Assembly: GCA_002371265.1 (NCBI GenBank)
Contig: DFGT01000027.1
Coordinates: 65,952-129,951, forward strand
Source: Bacteroidales bacterium UBA3743
GTDB taxonomy: Bacteria; Bacteroidota; Bacteroidia; Bacteroidales; Paludibacteraceae
Length of the DNA stretch: 64,000 nt
Direction: 5' to 3'
Below the pieces are notes generated by a model that saw only the letters and a program-made list of their open reading frames with translations, was not told where the DNA came from and searched no databases. Positions 25,407 to 35,200 of this stretch are shown one piece after another. How positions within the stretch are numbered: the first letter of the stretch is position 1; each line of letters begins with the position of its first letter. The position numbers and the translations under genes were made by a program.

Positions 25407-26447
25407 ATGAATAAAGAAGCCAAAGAAAGTTCAATAATCGAGATTTCGGAAGAAAATTTCAAGAATCTGATATATGAGGTCAGAGGGCAACAGGTGATGC
25501 TTGATACTGACCTTGCCCAAATATATGGATATAGCACAAAAGCATTTAATCAGCAGGTGAAAAACAATATCGAAAAGTTCGATGCTGATTTTATGTTTCA
25601 ACTTACTAAAAATGAGCGAGATGAGATTCTAAGGTCAAAATTTTTGACCTTAGAACAAGGAAAATTCTCCAAATACCTTCCTTATGCCTTCACCGAGCAA
25701 GGAATATACATGCTGATGACCGTCTTGAAGGGCGATTTGGCGACAAGACAAAGCAAGGCATTGATACGGACGTTCAAGAAAATGAAGGATTACATTGTGC
25801 AAAACCAGCCTTTGCTAGGTCAACGTGAAATTCTGCAACTGTCGTTACAAACAGCACAAAACAGTTCTGAGATTTCCACTATTAGAGAAACAATGGCGGC
25901 ACTCGATGAAAAGGTGGTGGCAATAGCCAACTCAATGAATTCCATGGTGAAGAAATCTGAGATAGGCAAAGTGATGATGGATTTCGCAGGTAATGTAGAA
26001 ACGAATGGTTGGCTGATTCTAAATGGTCAATTTGTGGAGTCGGACATGGCATATAAGCGAATATACGCCAAAGCAAAAAATTCCATTCAATTAATAGACA
26101 ACTATATTGGATTGAAGACATTAGTGCTTTTGAATGATATTCCTTCTGCGGTAAAAGTCACTATTTATAGCGACAATGTGGGAGGACGGTTACATAGTGC
26201 GGAATACAATGATTTCAAGAGACAATATCCGCAGATAGATATAGAAATGAGAAGTTCGGGAGGAATTTTTCACGACCGATATATTGTGTTAGACTTAGGA
26301 ACTCCAACCGAGGCCATCTACCATTGCGGGGCATCGTCGAAAGATGGAGGCAACAGAGTGATGTCTATAGAGAAAGTGAACGATGTAAACATATATCGTC
26401 CGATAATCCAAGGCTTAGCTTCAAATTCTTTATTAGTTTTACCTTAA
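25407..26447 (+). CDS. ORF6N-domain protein with C-terminal PLD-like domain
   Basis: 346 residues. Residues about 15-105 form an ORF6N DNA-binding domain (VRGQQVMLDTDLAQIYG, FMFQLTKNE, LPYAFTEQGIYML), often found in phage proteins and in Bacteroidales type I R-M loci. Residues 130-185 are a helical linker. The last 130 residues look like a phospholipase-D-type domain: IFHDRYIVLD with H289, R291 and D296 mimics the HxKxxxxD motif, followed by CGASSKDGGNR. Arg in place of Lys may weaken catalysis. It lies 8 bases after hsdM and 11 bases before hsdS. It could be a nuclease effector or regulator of the island; this is inference. Confidence 0.75.
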   Translation: MNKEAKESSIIEISEENFKNLIYEVRGQQVMLDTDLAQIYGYSTKAFNQQVKNNIEKFDADFMFQLTKNERDEILRSKFLTLEQGKFSKYLPYAFTEQGIYMLMTVLKGDLATRQSKALIRTFKKMKDYIVQNQPLLGQREILQLSLQTAQNSSEISTIRETMAALDEKVVAIANSMNSMVKKSEIGKVMMDFAGNVETNGWLILNGQFVESDMAYKRIYAKAKNSIQLIDNYIGLKTLVLLNDIPSAVKVTIYSDNVGGRLHSAEYNDFKRQYPQIDIEMRSSGGIFHDRYIVLDLGTPTEAIYHCGASSKDGGNRVMSIEKVNDVNIYRPIIQGLASNSLLVLP

Positions 26448-26458
26448 TTCCTTTCCCT

Positions 26459-27532
26459 ATGAACAAAATTGAAAAATTAATCAAAGAGCTTTGCCCTAAT
26501 GGCATGGAGTGGAAAAAGTTGGAAGAGGTGTGTGAAATAGGAACAGGCAATAGTAATAGACAAGACGCAACCGATAATGGGCAATATCCTTTTTTCGTAC
26601 GTTCAAAAGATGTATTAAAAATTGATACGTTTGAATATAGTGAAGAATCGATTATTATTCCAGGCGAAGGAGGAATTGGCGATATATTTCATTATATAAA
26701 AGGTAAATATGCCTTACATCAAAGGGCTTACCGCGTTCATCCGATAAGTGATAAATTATGTGGTAAATTTTTGTATTACTATTTGTTTGCAAATTTTAAA
26801 TTATACATAAACAGCAAAGCTGTTAATGCCACAGTAACTTCAATTAGAAAGCCAATGTTGGAAGGCTTTCCAATTCCCCTCCCTCCCCTTCCCATCCAAA
26901 CCGAGATAGTCCGCATCTTAGACAAGTTTGTGGAGCAGCAGGAGCAGATAGAGAAGCTGATAGAGTTGAGGAAGAAGCAGTATGAGTATTATAGGAAAGA
27001 GTTGTTGAAGCCGAAGGAAGGGGAAAAGTGGGAAACGAAGACGTTGGGAGAGATAGGGAAAATTTCTATTGGAAAAAAACCTAACGAGATTCTGGATAAA
27101 GGAACATTTGAGTATATAAATGCAGGAACTACATGTTCTGGATATTCAGAAACATATAATTTTGAAGGAGATACAATAACTACTCCTTCAAGAGGAGAAG
27201 GCGGAATTGGTTTTGTTGGATACCAAAAGAAACGTTTTTGGTGCGGTCCATTATGCTATGCTATTAAAACCTCTGAAAATAATAAATTTATTTATCATTA
27301 CTTAACTCTCCACAATAAATTGATTTTAGATTTAAAATGTGAAGGTGGTGTTCCAGCTTTGAATAGAAAAGATTTGATTACAATTGAAATTCAAGTACCG
27401 CCTGTTGCAGTTCAAGAAAAAATTGTCCACACATTAGATTCTTTCGAGACCTCCATCACCAACCTCACGTCGGCCTTGGAGGCGAGCAAGAGGAGGTATG
27501 AGTATTATAGGGATAAGATGATGAGATTTTGA
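26459..27532 (+). CDS. hsdS: Type I restriction-modification specificity subunit HsdS
   Basis: 357 residues from MNKIEKLIKELCPNG; an in-frame start 135 bases earlier would overlap the ORF6N gene and is unlikely. Two target-recognition domains (about residues 15-140 and 195-325) are each followed by a conserved helix: IPLPPLPIQTEIVRILDKF plus LIELRKKQYEYYRKELL, and IQVPPVAVQEKIVHTLDSF plus LEASKRRYEYYRDKMM. It sets the bipartite DNA target for HsdM and HsdR. Both domains are complete. Target sequence cannot be predicted. The recognition domains are AT-rich compared with hsdM, which is common for exchanged domains. Confidence 0.93.
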   Translation: MNKIEKLIKELCPNGMEWKKLEEVCEIGTGNSNRQDATDNGQYPFFVRSKDVLKIDTFEYSEESIIIPGEGGIGDIFHYIKGKYALHQRAYRVHPISDKLCGKFLYYYLFANFKLYINSKAVNATVTSIRKPMLEGFPIPLPPLPIQTEIVRILDKFVEQQEQIEKLIELRKKQYEYYRKELLKPKEGEKWETKTLGEIGKISIGKKPNEILDKGTFEYINAGTTCSGYSETYNFEGDTITTPSRGEGGIGFVGYQKKRFWCGPLCYAIKTSENNKFIYHYLTLHNKLILDLKCEGGVPALNRKDLITIEIQVPPVAVQEKIVHTLDSFETSITNLTSALEASKRRYEYYRDKMMRF

Positions 27533-27577
27533 GAATTATAGTATAAAAGAGATTTATTAACCAAAATTCAAAATGTT

Positions 27578-28519
27578 ATGGCAAAAAAAACTACAATTAC
27601 AGCCACAGCCACAAGCACAGGCCTAACTGTTAACAGCAGCAATGTGAAAAAAATCCAAACCTTAATGGGTGCTATTGATGCTAAGATAACAAGCGGTGGT
27701 ACAAATCTCTACGATAAAAATAGAGACTTAATAAAAAGTTTGTTCGATCCAGCAATTCCGTACAATGTGGATGTCGTGTATAAGAGATTGGTCGTGATAG
27801 ACGCTCTATATTCCACAAATATGAACCAACGTTACTATGGTATTGAGGATATGGCAAATACAATATATGCACTTTCTCCATCAGATGCTGGATTGAGAGC
27901 CTTAGTGTGTAATTTTAGAAACACACTTTTCTCAGGAGGATTTCCTGCAGTCTATTTACATCCGATAGCAACTACTTTTAATATGAGTTATGGAATACAT
28001 AAAAACTTGGCACCAGCAGGATCTGCAATGTCTTTGCTTTCTAAGTATTTTTATTATTTGCTGTTGACAGATCCTTCTGAAATAATAGGATTCCCTATTT
28101 ATGATAGCTTGGCAAGTTATATGTATCCTATAGTATGTAAATATGTATATGCCTCTGGAACTCCAAGAAAAATCGTGAGTGTAAAAACAATTGATCATCT
28201 TTGCGATTATTTTCTTGCGTTGGATCAACTTAGAATTTCGATCGGTATTTCTTATATTGGAGGAAGAAGTCTGCAAGAATTCGATCTTCTTGATGCGTAC
28301 CTATGGAGAATGGGAAAATTCAATGGAAATAATTTTTCTCTCCTACTTGATAAGACTGGCTATACAACCTTGATAGGTACTGCAGGTGCAGCTGGCATGA
28401 CTTCTAGTGCCGTAATAGGTGCATTAGGTGCATATAGAAAGAGTAATGGCTGTCCAAGTCTTAGAGCTAATCCTTTGTTTGCAAATCTTTGGGATCATGC
28501 GAAAGCACTAGGAATCTAA
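27578..28519 (+). CDS. Uncharacterised protein in the type I R-M locus
   Basis: 313 residues, not recognised. The N terminus is a short Thr/Ser-rich stretch (KKTTITATATSTG), no signal peptide or membrane helix. Regions that look conserved in character are VVYKRLVVIDALYSTNMNQRYYGIEDMA (about residues 68-95) and RSLQEFDLLDAYLWRMGKFNG (about 232-252), the latter with a D-x-x-LW-x-x-GK pattern. The composition is mostly helical and soluble, with no nuclease or ATPase motif seen. It is 46 bases after hsdS and transcribed the same way; a DNA glycosylase-like or DNA-binding role would fit the setting but is only a guess. Confidence 0.6.
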   Translation: MAKKTTITATATSTGLTVNSSNVKKIQTLMGAIDAKITSGGTNLYDKNRDLIKSLFDPAIPYNVDVVYKRLVVIDALYSTNMNQRYYGIEDMANTIYALSPSDAGLRALVCNFRNTLFSGGFPAVYLHPIATTFNMSYGIHKNLAPAGSAMSLLSKYFYYLLLTDPSEIIGFPIYDSLASYMYPIVCKYVYASGTPRKIVSVKTIDHLCDYFLALDQLRISIGISYIGGRSLQEFDLLDAYLWRMGKFNGNNFSLLLDKTGYTTLIGTAGAAGMTSSAVIGALGAYRKSNGCPSLRANPLFANLWDHAKALGI

Positions 28520-28694
28520 ATTATTATAAAATCTGATAGAGCAACAGTAAGGCCATGAGCACATAATATAACGTCATAGCTGAACTGTAGATTCCACTAT
28601 CATGGCGAACAGATAAATATATTCTAGTAACGATTTTATTTACTTTTCTAAATTTTCATTATTTTTGTTGTTGAAATTTAGATAGTTTGCATAT
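28520..28694. other. Spacer with likely internal promoter before the AAA ATPase
   Basis: AT-rich. TATTTTTG at 28660-28667 fits a -7 box and would start a transcript near 28674, 20 bases before the ATPase gene, so the ATPase/TOPRIM pair may be expressed apart from hsdMS. No terminator is seen. Confidence 0.45.
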
Positions 28695-29777
28695 ATGACA
28701 TTATATAAAGACATTACAATTAAGAATTTTCGCGGCATTAGCGAATTGAAATTGGAAGGATTAAAATCCGTCAATGTTTTTTTAGGAAGAAACAATTTCG
28801 GCAAAACAACGATTCTTGAATCTGTGTTTCTCCTTTCTGGAATGTCAAATGCAAGCCTTCCTAGTAGAGTGAACACATTTCGTGATCCTGCTCAGTCATT
28901 TAATCCATTGGGGCAGATTGAATACATTTTCCATAATGTGCAATTGCAAAATAAGCCAACAATAACAGGTATTCTTACCGACAAACAATATCGCTCTATG
29001 TGTATTTCACTTAGTGATACCAAGACTATACAAGGTCCAATTGTCAGAAATGGAATGTTGATGTCTTCCGAACAAAAGGTTAAGGCTATCTGTCTGTCAA
29101 TCAATAGCGATTATGGAACAATAAATTCTGATGGTAAAATAGTGAACAAGAGGTCTTTCAAATGCGATTTCTGCACATACGAAAACGGTCAGTATAGCCA
29201 AGATAATGTAAAAGGATACCAAGAATTCCTTTCTGCTCAATATATTGCGTCAGACACGAGTGCATTCCAAATCTCAGATGAACTTTCTTCTTTAATTAGA
29301 GCAAACAGAAAAGATGATGTTCTAGAATTAGTTCGTCTGTTTGATTCAAGAATTACGAATGTTGAAGTATTGCCAGACTCTACTTACATCGCTTTTGATG
29401 GTGTAGACAAACTTATTCCCATTAGCATGTGTGGAGATGGATTGAAAAAGTTCCTATATATAATTTCTTGTGTCGCTGGAAGAAAAAACAAAGTACTTCT
29501 CATCGATGAGATTGATAATGGAATTCATTTTTCTGTATACCCTCTTTTGTGGAAAAGTATTATCCGTTTGGCCAAACAGAACGAAATCCAATTAATGATA
29601 ACGACTCACAGCAAAGAAGTCCTTCAAGAACTAGCTAACTCTCTTGATACTGAGAATGAAAATGACGTGTGTGTATATACCATTACAAAAAACAATGATG
29701 ATATCATGCATAGTTATCGTTACGATGGAGAAAGCATAAAAACAGCAATTTATAATCAGCTTGAATTAAGAGATTGA
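28695..29777 (+). CDS. AAA family ATPase (OLD/RecF-like), putative defence ATPase
   Basis: 360 residues. Walker A GRNNFGKTT (31-39) after DITIKNFRGISELKLEGLKSVNVFLG, the typical start of the AAA15/AAA21 group; Walker B VLLIDEIDNGIHFSV (D271, E272) and the terminal MITTHSKEVLQEL. The middle section (60-230) is the variable insert. Members of this group pair with TOPRIM nucleases in OLD, Gabija, PARIS and AbiL-type phage defence. The next gene starts one base after its stop and encodes a TOPRIM-like protein. Here the pair is inside a type I R-M operon, a setting known for PARIS. Confidence 0.85.
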   Translation: MTLYKDITIKNFRGISELKLEGLKSVNVFLGRNNFGKTTILESVFLLSGMSNASLPSRVNTFRDPAQSFNPLGQIEYIFHNVQLQNKPTITGILTDKQYRSMCISLSDTKTIQGPIVRNGMLMSSEQKVKAICLSINSDYGTINSDGKIVNKRSFKCDFCTYENGQYSQDNVKGYQEFLSAQYIASDTSAFQISDELSSLIRANRKDDVLELVRLFDSRITNVEVLPDSTYIAFDGVDKLIPISMCGDGLKKFLYIISCVAGRKNKVLLIDEIDNGIHFSVYPLLWKSIIRLAKQNEIQLMITTHSKEVLQELANSLDTENENDVCVYTITKNNDDIMHSYRYDGESIKTAIYNQLELRD

Positions 29778-29778
29778 T

Positions 29779-30387
29779 ATGACAAAATACTTAATACTTG
29801 TCGAAGGTGTTGCTGATGAAGTCTTTATGGAGGCTTATATCAAAAAAATAGGATTAGAAGAAGGTCTTGTTACTATAAAATCATGTGATGGCTATACCAA
29901 CATAAAAAGACAGGCGTTCATAAACGAACTCAAAAAAAATTCAGACAACGGAGGAAAGAATCTTGTCGTTTTTGACGCGGATGATGATTGTCAATCACGT
30001 CGAAAAGAATTGACAGAAATAAAGGGTGAGATAAAAGTTGATTTCAACCTTTTCCTTTTCCCTAACGACTCTGATCAAGGAGCATTGGAAAATCTTCTTG
30101 AGAAAATCATAAACCCAGACAACCAATGTATATTGGATTGCTGGAATAATTACGAAAAGGAGTTAAGCCAGTGTATAATTCCATGGAAGAATCCGCAAAC
30201 TCCAACAACCCCAGCATATAAAACCAAAATATACGGTTATCTGGAGGCGTTGACAGGAACTACAAAAGAAGAGAAAAAAAGAATTAAAGAAAAAGAAAGA
30301 AATTATTTAGATTCTAATCTCTGGAATTTAGATTCTGATTATTTAAATCCTCTTAAAAAATTTCTTTCAGACAACATCAAACCGTAA
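29779..30387 (+). CDS. TOPRIM-like protein, DUF3226 type
   Basis: 202 residues. The TOPRIM core is visible: LILVEGVADEVF with the catalytic Glu at residue 9, and VVFDADDD with Asp 66 and 68. FLFPNDSDQGALENLLEKI is a DUF3226 hallmark. The C-terminal half is helical and charged. TOPRIM proteins of this size act as nucleases or nucleotidyl-transfer enzymes and depend on a partner ATPase. The one-base spacing to the ATPase gene strongly suggests joint function. PARIS has a DUF4435 TOPRIM instead, so this pair is similar in plan rather than clearly the same family. Confidence 0.75.
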   Translation: MTKYLILVEGVADEVFMEAYIKKIGLEEGLVTIKSCDGYTNIKRQAFINELKKNSDNGGKNLVVFDADDDCQSRRKELTEIKGEIKVDFNLFLFPNDSDQGALENLLEKIINPDNQCILDCWNNYEKELSQCIIPWKNPQTPTTPAYKTKIYGYLEALTGTTKEEKKRIKEKERNYLDSNLWNLDSDYLNPLKKFLSDNIKP

Positions 30388-30439
30388 ATTCACATCAAAC
30401 CTGCTATATCTTGTAGCAGTTTTTGATGACTAACTCATA

Positions 30440-30505
30440 GCCTATGCACACTCAATATAACATCCTCGCTGAGTTGGAAAATTTCACCGTCGTCGCCAAA
30501 TACGA
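30440..30505 (+). pseudogene. Duplicated fragment of the hsdR 5' end
   Basis: 66 bases that match 32219-32284 with three mismatches and carry the first codons of hsdR (MHTQYNILAELEN, then VVAKYD) before diverging into a stop (VWVS, end). It lies 53 bases after the TOPRIM gene, where the hsdR start would be expected without the toxin-antitoxin segment. It is non-functional. Confidence 0.85.
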
Positions 30506-30560
30506 TGTATGGGTATCATAGGAAACAAGCAAGGTTTCCCTTGCTTGTTTTATATGTTGT

Positions 30561-31670
30561 CTAATGAATTTTAGGAGATCTATATGCCGAAGTGCTGTAC
30601 CAGTTAGTGTCATGTTTGTATCTTGAAATGGCAATAGACGGACTGATACCATGCCTACTCGCCTCCCGTGCTATAGTTTTCACAATTTGATGCGGAGAAA
30701 GACTTTTACTGCCCACTCGCAATATATCATACCAAACACTTTCAGGAATCAATCGTTGGCGAGCAAATTCGTTTGCCTCCTTTTCTCTCGGATCAGTGGA
30801 ATATAAATTTCCATCTATTGAGATAAATGCCTTTTGTTCGTCGGAGAGATGCCTTTCTATGTGGCACAATTCATGGAGCACGTCAAAAGCCAACTTATCC
30901 ATATCGTTGTAGCGATACGTCACGGTCACAGCTGGATGACCATCAATAATTGTGCTATAGGCATCAACTGGCACCTTGTCCAATTTCTCGACCTCCACAT
31001 ATAAAATTCCATATTGATTTAGACACTCCTTTATCTTTTGAATGGAAATAGTTCGGTCGTTTGCCATAGCCGCTATTTCATCAGCCGCCTTAAATCCGCT
31101 TCCCTTTTCGTAGCTCGTTTGTGTTTTGGCTTTCGATGTTTCCAGCCAATTCAAAAGTAGCCATGTCTGCATATTCTTTTCGTCTATCTGTACTTTCTCA
31201 CTATGCTTATATAATCCAGACACCTGCAGTTTTAATTCACTGGAAGACAATAGGTCAAAAGGGAACATTTTTTTTACTCTTGTGACACGTTCAAGGCAGG
31301 GAAGGATAGAGAGTCCAAGTCTCTTATACAACAGATTCAAATTGAATATTTCCGAGCAGGCTTTTTCAAAAGCAAATGCCTGCTGTTCGCCTTCTTTCCT
31401 CTCTTCCAGAACTTTACAATCATACACATAGCCATTATGCAGATTCATCCATGTCTTAAAAGGAATCCCTAAATGTTTTTCCAATTTCATGGCTAAATCT
31501 TCATTCAGATTACGCTTGCCTTTAATGAACTCATTGAGATGAGTGGATTGCACACCAATCACTTGAGCAAAATCTTTTTGTTTGATGCCACGTTCCTGCA
31601 ACTCTTCACGCAAAATTTCTCCTGGGTGTATTGCCCTTGCAGGAACTAATTTGTTATTTCTTGTTGCCAT
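30561..31670 (-). CDS. HigA-type antitoxin with ImmA/IrrE-like metallopeptidase domain
   Basis: 369 residues from MATRNNKLVPARAIHPG. Residues 10-80 are a HigA-like helix-turn-helix (HPGEILREELQERGIKQKDFAQVIGV, THLNEFIKGKRNL). The C-terminal half has HELCHIERH, a zinc-protease HExxH-like motif (Cys in the third place), and EKEANEFARQRLIP, the ImmA/IrrE hallmark. Long antitoxins of this form repress their operon and may be processed. It overlaps the toxin gene by 17 bases. The pair lies antisense inside the hsd operon, between the two copies of the hsdR start. Confidence 0.82.
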   Translation of the reverse strand: MATRNNKLVPARAIHPGEILREELQERGIKQKDFAQVIGVQSTHLNEFIKGKRNLNEDLAMKLEKHLGIPFKTWMNLHNGYVYDCKVLEERKEGEQQAFAFEKACSEIFNLNLLYKRLGLSILPCLERVTRVKKMFPFDLLSSSELKLQVSGLYKHSEKVQIDEKNMQTWLLLNWLETSKAKTQTSYEKGSGFKAADEIAAMANDRTISIQKIKECLNQYGILYVEVEKLDKVPVDAYSTIIDGHPAVTVTYRYNDMDKLAFDVLHELCHIERHLSDEQKAFISIDGNLYSTDPREKEANEFARQRLIPESVWYDILRVGSKSLSPHQIVKTIAREASRHGISPSIAISRYKHDTNWYSTSAYRSPKIH

Positions 31671-31986
31671 AATGTGTACTATCAATTTCTAATAATTCTA
31701 CTTCGATTCCGTCTTCTGTTTCGACAAACAACAGGCGTTCAACCATACCATTCACAAGTCTTACGGAACTTCTGGGTTCGTTATGCTGGTATTTCAATTT
31801 TTCATAATGAAGGAAGCTAAAGGGTTTCAAGTCTTCTGTGGATTCCACCTCACACATAATCTTAACCACTCGTATGTATCCATCAATTAGTTTTCTGTTC
31901 TTGCATACCTGCTTATATTTTCGATCTTTTGTTTTGCCTGTCTCGTACAATTCAGATAACGCCATATCTTTAAAAGTCACTTTCAT
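31654..31986 (-). CDS. HigB/RelE-superfamily toxin
   Basis: 110 residues from MKVTFKDMALSELYETGKTKDRKYKQV, with the RelE/ParE pattern of an N-terminal strand and two helices, then a basic core (NRKLIDGYIRVVKIM) and a C-terminal sheet (SSVRLVNGMVERLLFVETEDGIEVELLEID). Such toxins cleave mRNA on the ribosome. A longer frame from 32028 starts upstream of the predicted transcript start and is unlikely. Toxin gene first, antitoxin second, is the HigBA order. Confidence 0.75.
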   Translation of the reverse strand: MKVTFKDMALSELYETGKTKDRKYKQVCKNRKLIDGYIRVVKIMCEVESTEDLKPFSFLHYEKLKYQHNEPRSSVRLVNGMVERLLFVETEDGIEVELLEIDSTHYGNKK

Positions 31987-32015
31987 ACGGTGAAATGTTT
32001 TGTACTTTAACACTG

Positions 32016-32048
32016 CAAAAGTATACAATAATTACCAAATTCGGTAAT
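32016..32048 (-). promoter_or_regulatory. Promoter and likely operator of the toxin-antitoxin pair
   Basis: On the minus strand TACTTTTG (32016-32023) is a -7 box giving a start near 32009. Just upstream is the palindrome ATTACC, six bases, GGTAAT (32031-32048), well placed for repression by the HigA-like antitoxin. The rest of 32049-32216 is AT-rich and should hold any hsdR promoter; none is clear. Confidence 0.55.
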
Positions 32049-32216
32049 TTTATCAATAAAAATCACATTACTTTTATTATTACAGATCAAATTTATACAT
32101 TCTATTTGCTAAAATTCGACTTGATTTATATTGTACAGTTTGAATTACATTCCAAAATATATTAGTTTTGTAAGACACTAATGGTAATATCCTAATTCAA
32201 TACGTTACTTTTATAA

Positions 32217-35200
32217 ATGCCTATGCACACTCAATACAACATCCTCGCTGAGTTGGAAAACTCCACCGTCGTCGCCAAATACGAGTCTCCGGAACGTACA
32301 CGCACTGGCTACCAAAGTGAGAACGAACTGGAGATGTCGTTGATCGACCAACTCCAGCAACAAGGCTATGAATATAAGAAGAGTCTCACCACCGACAAAC
32401 AGCTGGTGGAGAATCTCCGTGAGTGCCTGCAACGGCTGAATAATATCACATTGTCGAACAACGAATGGAAATCGTTGCTTTCGCAAATCATTGACCCAAG
32501 CAAGGGAATACAAGAGAAGACGGAAACAATACAACGGAGCGAAATCCTTAATATCACCCTCGACAACGGTGAGACGAAGAATATTCGTCTGATCGACAAA
32601 AAGAGCATCCACAACAATATCCTTCAGGTGATCAATCAATATAAACCTGAGGGTGGCACATTCAAAAACCGTTATGACGTGACGGTTCTTGTGAATGGTC
32701 TGCCTTTGGTGCACATCGAATTGAAACGACGTGGAGTAAACATAAAAGAGGCGTTCAACCAAATCAACCGTTATCAGAATGATTCTTTCTGGAGCGGAAC
32801 TGGTCTATACGACTACGTACAGATCTTCGTCATCAGCAACGGAACGGATACAAAATACTATAGCAACACCACTCGCTATGCCCATGTGGAGGAGCAGAAG
32901 AAGCAATTGCAACGTAAGAAAAAAACGGATGCCAACAGTTTTGAATTCACATCTTATTGGAGCGACCAAGAATGCCGTAATCTCCCTGATTTGGACGATT
33001 TCACCCACACTTTCTTCGCCAAGCACACAATTCTGAATATTCTCACCAAGTATTGCGTCTTCAATGCGGACAAACAACTGTTGGTCATGCGTCCTTATCA
33101 GATAGCTGCGACGGAGAAGATTCTCCAGCGTATGAATGTGGCTATGCTTAATAAACTGCAAGGCTCTACTAAAGCTGGCGGCTACATCTGGCACACAACA
33201 GGAAGCGGAAAGACTCTGACTTCGTTCAAGACCGCACAGCTTGCCAGCAAGATGGCTGGTGTGGAGAAGGTCATTTTCGTCGTCGACAGAAAGGATCTCG
33301 ACTACCAGACCATGAAGGAGTACGACAACTTCGAAAAAGATTGCGCCAACGGAAACAGCAATTATAAGATTCTGCAAAAACAGTTGAACGACCCTAACTG
33401 CAACATCATCATCACTACCATCCAGAAACTCAGCATTCTTTTGAAAAAGAAGGAGGAGAATGTGGATGTGCTCGACAAGAATGTGGTGCTTATCTTCGAC
33501 GAGTGCCACCGCAGCCAGTTTGGAGACATGCGTGAGGTGATCAACAAGCGTTTCAAAAGATACATGATTTTCGGATTTACCGGAACGCCTATCTTCCCCA
33601 AAAACGCAGGAGGAGCTTTGCAGACCACCGAACAGGCTTTCGGCGACAAACTGCATACCTACACCATCATCAACGCAATCAACGACAAGAATGTGCTTCG
33701 TTTCAGAGTGGATTATGAACGCACAATGCGTATGAAGGACGATGTGGAGAGCAAGGATGTGTGGGGCATCGACACAGAAGAGGCGTTGCATTCGCCCAAA
33801 CGAATAAGCATCATCACGAAATATATCCTCGACCACTTTGCCCAGAAGACAAAGCAGGGAGCCGATGCCTACAACTACAGCATCACGACCAACGTGGAAG
33901 AGATGAGCAAAGCAAAAGGGAACGGCAAAATAACCGAGCAGCGTGAACGTAAGTCGACACGAGGATTCAATTCAATCTTTGCCGTCGACAGTGTGCCGAG
34001 TGCCATCGCCTACTACAACGAGTTCAAGAAGCAGATGGCAGAACCTGGCAATCCGAAATTAAGGATCGCCACAATCTTCACATATACAGCCAATCCAAAC
34101 GACGATGACACAGGATTCCTGGAGGATGAGAATCCAGAAAATGCTGGCCAACTTGATCAAAACAGCCGTGAAGCGTTGGAATCGGCAATTCAAGATTATA
34201 ATGCGACATGGGGAACAAGTTATAGCACAGACGGAGACAAATTCCAGAACTATTATAAGGATGTGTCGCTCCGCATGAAAAACAAACAGATTGACATTCT
34301 GATTGTTGTAGGAATGTTCCTGACTGGTTTTGATGCCAAAACGCTCAACACTCTGTGGGTAGACAAAAACCTGAAGATGCACGGATTGCTCCAGTCATTC
34401 AGCCGCACCAACAGAATCTTGAATGCAGTGAAAGACTGTGGCAATATCGTCTGCTTCCGAAATCTGGAGGATGCCACAAATGAAGCGCTGGCACTGTTTG
34501 GAGATAAGGATGCCGGAGGAATCGTATTACTACGTCCATTCTCCGACTACTATTATGGTTACGATGATGAGAAAGGAAAGCACATCAACGGATATAAGGA
34601 AGAGGTAGACAGACTAAAGGAAAAGTTTTCTTTGGATTTTCTACTTGGCGGAGGAATCATCACAGACGATCAAAAGAAAGATTTTGTCAAACTATTCAGC
34701 CGAATAATCAGATTGCAGAATCTACTTTCTGCCTTTGACGAGTTTGATGCGCAAAAGAAAATCATCAATGAAGCCGATATGCAGGACTACACAAGCAAAT
34801 ATATCGATTTCCATGATGAGATGAAGAATCACGACGAAAAACATACCGCAGAACTTATCGACGAAGATATAATCTTTGAGATAGATCTTGTAAAGCAGGT
34901 GGAAATAGACATCACCTATATCCTACGTCTGGTGCAGGAGTATCGAGACGGCAATTGCAAAGACAAGGAAATCGTAGTGAAGATCATGAAAGCTGTCTCT
35001 TCAAGCCCAGATATGCGTGACAAGAAAGAGCTTATCGAGCGATTCATCGAAAGTATGACACCATCATCAGATGAGCAAAACGTGAAAGAAAAATGGTACG
35101 ATTTCTTGACGCAGGTGGGTGAAAACACAATGCTGGAAGAAGGACAATTCCCTTATGGAAATAAGGAAAAGCAGACGGAAGTGACCGATCTATGGGAGAT

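Noticed and set aside
32805..33836. 343-codon frame on the minus strand inside hsdR
   Set aside because: Antisense to intact helicase motifs of HsdR; composition unlike a real protein.
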